A DNA stretch of 64,000 bases from Biscogniauxia marginata (Eukaryota > Ascomycota > Sordariomycetes > Xylariales > Xylariaceae), in contig MU404067.1 in the NCBI GenBank assembly GCA_022695795.1, positions 522,661 to 586,660 of the forward strand, given 5' to 3'. A model generated the notes under the pieces. The model was not told where the DNA came from. It saw only the letters and a list, made by a program, of their open reading frames with translations, and ran no database searches. Both the position numbers and the translations under genes were made by a program. Each line of letters begins with the position of its first letter. Position 1 is the first letter of the stretch. Positions 57,268-64,000 of this stretch are shown here, in pieces.

Positions 57268-60200
57268 CGTTTTTGTCGTCGTTTGCCGTTTATATTTATG
57301 TCGTCGGGCTTTTTTCCTTTCTTTTTTTCCTTTGTCGCCGTCGGTGTGATTTGTTTACCACACAAGGTGTTTTTTTTTTTTTTTTTTTTTCACTGTCTTT
57401 CGTTCCCTTCCCTCTCTCTCTCTCTTTACAGTGGCGACGGTAGCGAGTTTTTTAGATCAAGTTCAAGAGAGATCGGGTTTCCCGGTCGTGGTGAGGGAAA
57501 TTTTGGAAAACCAAAGAATAAAAGGGGAGAGAGAGTGCATAAAAGTAGTGTATAGACGTTGTCACTGTGAAGCATGCTCCCCCTAGACTAGGGCTATAGC
57601 CGGACCCATTAGGAGCGTCCCGGTACCCGTCCCCGTCCCGGCCTAGACCGGGTCGCGACACTTGACGATTTTGAGAAAAGGTGAAAAAAAAAAAGTTATA
57701 TTATAAAGACAGGGAAAAGAAGATAATGGCCCGTTTCAACCCAAGCGATCTCGTAATCTACGTTAAACTCACACTATGTTTTGGCTCTATCTTATTTCAA
57801 GCTTCTGTAGAGTAGTAGTATAGGTAGATTCTGGTCATATCACCTCTCCACAGACAGAAGACGAATGGTAAGACGTATTGTTCGATTATTTAATTTTCTT
57901 CCGGGGTATGGATTTGGCAATCTTCCCCCCCGCGGCGCCACTGCCGAACTTGTCAAAGGGAAGCATCGAAAAAACAAATAGTCCTTTTGTTCGTCATATA
58001 CCCGGCTTCCGGACAAGGTTTAAAACAAATGCAGGTACATACATAGATAGTGATTCCGTTTCTGTTCCCCCCTTTCAGTCCCTCGCCGTTGACTGGCCGG
58101 TGTTGCTATAGCTCCATTGCCGGGTTCTCTGTGATGCATACGCTACTGCCGCTTACGCAATAGAATGGTGACGATCAAAGGGTTTCGTTGATGGAAAACA
58201 TGTGGTTCGAGAAAACCGGGGGGGCGGTATGGTGCGGCGCAAGTCCAGAACCGGATCCAACTTGGCATCATACGACGACTTGATAGGTTTAGGTATGTAC
58301 GTACACTTACGAGTACATAGCTTGCTCGATGTCCTTTTGACAACTCGTGCACTTCGCTTCAAAGCACGTCTCTCACGCTACGCACGCATAAATGTCACAT
58401 AATGTGTGTACTGACATTCTATATCCTACTGTTACATTGAGGCGCGACGGCCCCTGCTCTTCTATTTCTTTTGCTTTTTCTTCTTCTTTTTCTTTTTCTT
58501 CAGGGGAAAAGGGAAGGGGGATATCTGGATATGCGTGCTAAGCACAGGAGCACAAATTTCGCATATGTGCTAATGCCGTGCAAGTTTGGGCATTAATTGC
58601 CTAACCTTGGTCTTAATTGACCCTGGAGCTCGACGATAGCTTTAAACCCTTCGGCGGTGAAATATGTTCCTCGGCATAGCTGTGGGCTAGGAGCTCGGCG
58701 ACGGTGGGTATCAATCAGAGATCGCGTATGCACTAAGCAAAACGTGGTAAACACATTGCACTCATGATCGAAGAAGACTAAAGACCCTGGATGAACTAGA
58801 CTATGCTATTGTAACTAAAGAAATAACGGGCACTAGTATAGCTAGTTTACTTGCGGTAACTATTGCGACTATGTTGATGACGACGACTACGACGACGACG
58901 ACATTGCGGTCTAGTTTGTATATATAGGCGTATCTCCAATAAGCGAAAGATCAACATAGAAACTACACTAGAATCTTCAGCGGGATGTAAAGGTGCAGCA
59001 TACGAACATGCAGAGAGAAAGCTATGATTACCCCTGAAAATAATACCGATCTGAATTTCCGAGTATTTCTGATTGGTTTAAAATAGGGGAGGGGGTCGAC
59101 TACCTTCCTAGTACCGCGGAATCTTTAGCGCACGACCAGCCACATCTACAACATAAATCGGATATGGCTTACCATTCATCTGGGGAATGCCAACGGATTC
59201 GGTCGCCGTACGACCGGCAGACTGGGGAGGAGGGCGTGCAGTGGGCAGGGTGCGAACCCCCTAAGCTAGATGTCACAATAGGGATCGGCGCTGCTTATTC
59301 GACCCAGGCCTCCCCGTCAGCATCAGAGATTTGCATGCCCGGGATCGTCGCCTCACGTGTCGGCTCAGTCCCGTGGTATTGCGGCGCTGCGTCAAAGCGA
59401 AATCGAGAGCACGGTTCACCACAGCATTGGACATCTGCAGTCTGCAGGAGGCTCCCCATGATATGTAACGCGCGCCCGCTCCGGTTGCGACTTGCGCTCG
59501 GCCGCACCATGAACCCACCCCCCCTGGCCCCGTCGCCAATCTACCTATACGTTTACGTACACTATATTCCGTACTAGTAGCCGCCGCCGCTAGTGCGGAG
59601 TCCTTCCGTATATACCGTATTGTATGCAGTTGTGGTCGCGTGTGGTCCCCTATCTAATCTTGAGTCCTCAGCTGGGCTCGGGCCACCATTGTCTTCACAG
59701 GTAGATTTATCGATTCGATTCACTCGGATCACTATCACAGTTAGAGGTAGGTAAGCAGAGAAATCTCCGTAATTACGAAGTTCGTTTAAGGGCTGGAGCA
59801 CGCGTTGCAAAGTCAATTAGTTCCCGAGTGCTAAGCCCTTGGTACATGTCTAGACACCTTCTAATGTAAACACCAAATCCTGGGCTGGATAGGTAAGTTA
59901 AACTGTTGAAAGCGAGTACCTACGTAGTGTTGAGAACAGGTAGGTAGCTTTTTTTTCATGGAAATTTCGATGGAGGTCAACCTATTGAAAACACCGGGGC
60001 TTCTCCTACACTATGTAACTGCGTTAATCCCTGGACTGAGGCGTAGTTTGCGTAGACAATGGGGCTCTTTCTGGAGCATTTCGTCACATAATACCTTGTA
60101 TCCATAAACGAGAGCAAGAAGGGAGGGGGGAGGAGGGAAAGGAGGGAAAGGAGAATGGGAAGCTCGTTTCCTGAATCGTTTCGAGAAAGACTACAGTTTC

Positions 60201-61998
60201 AAGCTGCATGATTAGTAAACTCGATTTAGACCCAGTGATGTTGTATCTTGGGAATATTGATGCAGCTAAATCGTGTATACATTAGTATGTAAGCGAAAGC
60301 AAGTCGCATGTCGTTCTGCAGAAAACCAACCACCGGGAATAGAGTAGAAAAAAAGAAGAGCGAAAGAAGGTTGAGCTTGACATATTCGGAATAGCACAAG
60401 AGAGCCGAACATGTATGATGTATTGTATAGGGGAACACTACCGATGGATCTGCATCGAAACCGTTGTTAGAGGTTGAGTATTGGGTCTACATGTGCCACT
60501 GAAATTGGACATTGACCAATCACGGCTATGAATCGGGCGTTGCTATAAGCAGCCAAATTCGCAACCCACCTGTCACGCATATCACTTTACCCGTTGCTAG
60601 TTCTGGCCAGGATGCTTCCTGCACTAGCCCTCCCGGGAGGCATGTTGATGCCGCTTCTATCTTATTCTGGTCTCTCGCGGGCCAGCGACAATCGCAATTG
60701 GGCTAAGTCTTCTGAAGATGAGCAGCGCACGTTCCCAGGCGAACACAATGCTCTTAGCTCACCCCGAATTTCCGCCTGCCGCAAATACGACGGACATGAC
60801 AAGGATCGCCCAATTGCGAATCAGATAAAATAAGTGCCGGTCGAGGGATACAGAAGCAGTAAGGTGCTGACATGTTTCATTGTGTGTGGAGAAGCCGGTT
60901 GCTTGGCCCTTGATTGGATTTGCTATGCTTCTGCGCACCGCATACCAACCGCAGTTCCGACAATGCCGTTATGCTGGGACTCCTCCCTCCTTCACAGAAA
61001 TACCACGTATCTTGTTTTAGGGATGCCACCCTCCAATCGCTCCCCTTCTCATGCGTGTTGTCACCTTGCCATTGCTGCAGGAGTTAGATTAGCAGAGCCT
61101 CTCAGGAGGTAGATTGTCAGACGGTACGCTGTCAGACGAAGCTCCCGGAGTATATGACAGGAGCAGTCGAGAATGGTCTGGATGGAATATGTAGATAAAG
61201 TATGTAAGCCGTCTCACTAGTCCCCAAGATTACGAGGCTAGACCAATATGAGGACTTATCGCCAACAAATATTGCTCAAGTGAAATGTAGTCTTCGATGG
61301 TTTGCCCCCTATAGCATTCGAGTGAGGCCGCCGATTGTTACGTAGATATTCCATGTAGGAGGACAACTTCGACCGGAGTTTGAGAAAAGAATTATACTCA
61401 GTTGGAATTGTGGCGATATCAACCCCTCCTGAGCCCAAAGTGCACTAATGAGACATTTACTTCGTATTGTATGTATTATCTTTTGCGTGGCGACCCGACC
61501 TCCACGACACTTTTCCTGACAGTCGTTTTATACAACTGACTGACAATATATCGATAAAAAAAGAACAAGATGATGCTGTGGAACAAGGCTTACTGATCAT
61601 TTTGATAACCCAACGAAATAAAATTATATTTTGTTTCTGAGCACCTATCGGCACCTCCCGGCACCGTCTCTGGGCGATTTGAATCGTGTTCTGCGGGGCG
61701 GATCACTATTACAATCCTAGTTGATTATTGTATTAGACCCAGCTGCCCAGCCGAGGTCCCTTGTAGTGCGAAAGCAGGTTGGAAGTTCCTTGTTATAAAT
61801 GACAAAGGCTGATGCATAAGCTAAGGGGGACGCCTCATACCCGGAGCAGACAAACAACACAGCTACTACAAAGGGGCAGCCATCGGTCATCTCATATACT
61901 CTGCCTTTTCTTCGATTAGGGTCTAGTTATCTCACATAGCAAACACCCATATCCAGACAGACTTATACATTATTTACTCTTCTCAAACCGTTTTACCA
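57268..61998. other. Gene-poor region (4.7 kb)
   Basis: Begins with the promoter side of the membrane-protein gene, including a T homopolymer of about 20 at 57370-57390. No complete gene was found. A GC-richer island at 59160-59540 has overlapping frames on both strands and one good donor-like site (GTAAGC on the minus strand near 59167), but I could not assemble a convincing protein. GAC trinucleotides repeat near 58875-58905. Confidence 0.45.
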
Positions 61999-63202
61999 AT
62001 GGCTGCGTCACAGACCGTCCAAGTCACCCACCTGGGTGCCAAAGTGGGATACGCCGTGTCCAACGACAAGCTAGACCCGGCCAAGCCCACGTGCGTCATG
62101 ATCAACTCCATGTGCACGACGGCGTCCCTCTTCCGGCCGCAGCTGCAGAGCACGAGGCTCACCGACGCCATGAATCTGGTGGCGATCGAGCCGCTGGGCC
62201 ACGGTGAGAGCAGCACGTCCGCGGAGCACTTTACCTACTGGGACTCGGCCGTCGCCGCCCTGCAGGTCATGGACGCGCTGAAGATCGAGAAGGCTTTCGC
62301 CTTGGGCACCAGCCAGGGCGGCTGGATCATCGTCCGCATGGCCCTATTGGCCCCCGAGAGGGTAAGTGCAGGCCGCGCTTTGTTCGCTGCAGAATTCTAG
62401 AACCCGGCTAACCTTTGTACAGATTCTGGGGCTCATGCCACTAGGGACCTCAATGGACTGCGAGTCCGCCGACTCTCGCACTAAAGGTTGCTGGTAAGCC
62501 TTACCCCAGATTATGCACCATGCCGCACTTCCACAAGATGAAGATGCGGTCAAACATGTCGTGCAGTAGTTCCTTAGTTTCTCTTTCCCAGTTCAGCGAT
62601 GGAGCGCCACCGCTTGGGATAGCCACGTGCATGATCCATGTTGTGCTTGAAGGCTAACCCGCGGAACAGGGACCCCGTTCCGTTCGGAACGCCTTTCCTC
62701 CAGAGATGGACTAGTTCTGTGCCCACGCCCGACTTTGTCGTTGACAATGACTGGATCCAGCCGGTCATCGGTCTGGGCTTCGGCGCCGCGGCAACGGACA
62801 GCATTGTCGAATTCTGGACCAAGGCCCTCAAGGAGATCTACGCCGGCGACGAGGGTCGCCGGAAGCTGAGAATGGCCACCATCTGCCTAGCGGAGAGGGA
62901 TGGCCTGCTCCTCAGGATAGGAGACATCAAGTGCCCCGTCCATTGGCTGCACGTAAGTCAATTACTTAGTCCCACGCCGTCGGCCATCGTCGGGTGATGA
63001 GTGACCGGATGCTAATGAAATTCAATAGGGGACTGCCGACGCAATCTACGGCACTATAGTGCCAGGAGAGCACATCAAGCTTTTCACCTCTTCGAAGGAT
63101 GCGAAGCTTGACTTCATCGAGAACGGCTCTCACTACTTGTCGGCTTCGCATCCGAAGGAGGTCGAAACGGCTCTTTTGGACCTAGTCACAAAGTACAAAT
63201 AA
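61999..63202 (+). CDS. Alpha/beta hydrolase-fold protein
   Basis: Four exons: 61999-62361, 62423-62493, 62670-62952 and 63029-63202, giving 296 residues. Junctions are GT-AG and in phase; the second intron is 176 bp, the others 61 and 76 bp. The fold is recognisable from CVMINSMCTTASLF (strand and oxyanion region), IEPLGHGESS, and the nucleophile elbow ALGTSQGGWI with Ser105. After a variable cap region, HWLHGTADAIYG supplies the likely acid Asp243 and ENGSHYLSASHP the likely His274. All three catalytic residues are thus present. The overall look is of the small-molecule esterase/lactonase type (3-oxoadipate enol-lactonase-like); the substrate cannot be told. No signal peptide is present, so it is probably cytosolic. 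ATG at 61999 has A at -3 (CCAATGG). Confidence 0.87.
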
Positions 63203-63892
63203 TCGGCGTGTCCCATGCACTAGATGGTCATTACGATTAATCAGTTAAATGCCTAGATAGATTTGGGAGACTGTAGCATGAGCATGCCGTCTCAATGGGA
63301 TATATAGCCATTTTAGGGCAAGGCGCGAGGGATAAGCGGTCTAAATTGCCTTCTTATTTAGTATAGTTATGAAGCTTGACGATAGAATTGTTGTATGTTA
63401 AGAAGTGGGAGAGCGATGTAAGATCTAGTTAAGGAATATTAATAGATGTACTATTGCTGAGTGATCTGATCGAGCCGGTGGGACTTGAAGATCGACAGGG
63501 ATCTGTATTCCTCCCGTGTTTACTCCATACGCTCATACCTCATGTGATTAGGCAAGTCCCTGTTGCATATTTATAAACCGAAAATCATCAATCTTAAATG
63601 GAAGTACAAGTTAACTCGCAAGAGACTGAGTAGAGCCCTCCACTTCAACTGGCAACTTTGAAATAGTGTTCTCGTGAATTGTTGCAGGCGGTGAGGTATA
63701 ACTAGGCAAGACCTACCACGATAAGTCTAGGGTCTTGTGGGGGTTTTATTTTATTTGTTCATGAAATATTTTCAAAATTTACTGTTCGGTTTGTTTTTAT
63801 AAAGTATTGTTTATGGGAGCTTAAGACCGTTCTGTGAGATAACTTGGTGACGGAGCCGCTACCATTATTATTTCCAAGGGCCGATCTCAAGC
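63203..63892. other. 3' flank of hydrolase gene, no gene seen
   Basis: AT-rich sequence with no reading frame of interest. Confidence 0.45.
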
Positions 63893-64000
63893 CGGGGGGG
63901 CCCCCCCCCCCCCCAAAAAAAAAAAAAAAAAGGAGTGGGGCGGGGGGGGGGGGGGAGGGGTTTGTTGTTTGTTGGGGGGGGGGGTGTGGTGGGGGGGTTT
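63893..64000. other. Homopolymer-rich contig end, probable artefact
   Basis: Runs of G, then C, then about 18 A, then G-rich sequence with only G and T. Nothing else in the window looks like this. It resembles low-quality consensus at a sequence end rather than a biological repeat; it lacks the TTAGGG unit expected for a fungal telomere. Confidence 0.7.

Noticed and set aside
63890..64000. A telomere at the right end
   Set aside because: No TTAGGG repeat is present; the sequence is only homopolymer runs.

Overview
The window looks like nuclear DNA of a filamentous ascomycete, most likely a Sordariomycete. The coding genes carry short GT-AG introns (mostly 50-115 bp) with CTRAC-type branch points. 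They include a FREQUENCY-type circadian clock gene, a Pth11-like rhodopsin-fold membrane protein and a conserved small orphan protein. Intergenic DNA is long, AT-rich, and sprinkled with palindromic TAGGTACC-type sequence. Gene models below were assembled by hand from reading frames and splice junctions; every join was checked for phase.

Layout, left to right. 0-9 kb: an F-box protein (+), a broken GH78 alpha-L-rhamnosidase pseudogene (+), a very GC-rich seven-beta-strand methyltransferase with a poly-Glu tract (-), a repeat-rich spacer, and a three-exon conserved orphan protein (-). 10-15.5 kb: the 26S proteasome ATPase RPT3 (+) and a folliculin/LST7 homologue (-). 15.4-24 kb is nearly 8.5 kb without a convincing gene. 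24-25.5 kb: a protein tyrosine phosphatase (-). 25.5-28.6 kb: repeats and what may be the wreck of a Copia-like element. 28.6-34.3 kb: kinetochore protein MIS14/NSL1 (+) with a 703 bp intron, SEC14 (-) and prefoldin subunit 3 (-). 34.3-42.1 kb: a 7.8 kb AT-rich gene desert ending at the frq gene.

42.1-45.1 kb: frq (+), intronless across its 1002-codon reading frame, with recognisable coiled coil, casein-kinase-binding and FRH-binding regions and a start region that resembles the regulated start of Neurospora frq. 46.2-49.8 kb: a GH2 beta-galactosidase (-). 50.7-52.5 kb: mitochondrial RCC1-like FMP25 (-), divergent from the Golgi tethering subunit COG3 (+, 53.1-55.6 kb). COG3 converges on a rhodopsin-fold membrane protein (-, 55.8-57.3 kb). 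After a 4.7 kb gene-poor stretch comes a four-exon alpha/beta hydrolase (+, 62.0-63.2 kb). The last ~100 bases are homopolymer runs that look like a poor-quality contig end.

The genes are mostly housekeeping and unrelated to each other: proteasome, prefoldin, Golgi trafficking (SEC14, COG3, LST7), kinetochore and mitochondrion. No secondary-metabolite cluster, CRISPR array, rRNA gene or convincing tRNA gene was seen. The most interesting locus is frq, for the overlap of its start codon with a splice-acceptor-like signal and for the simple repeats inside the protein.
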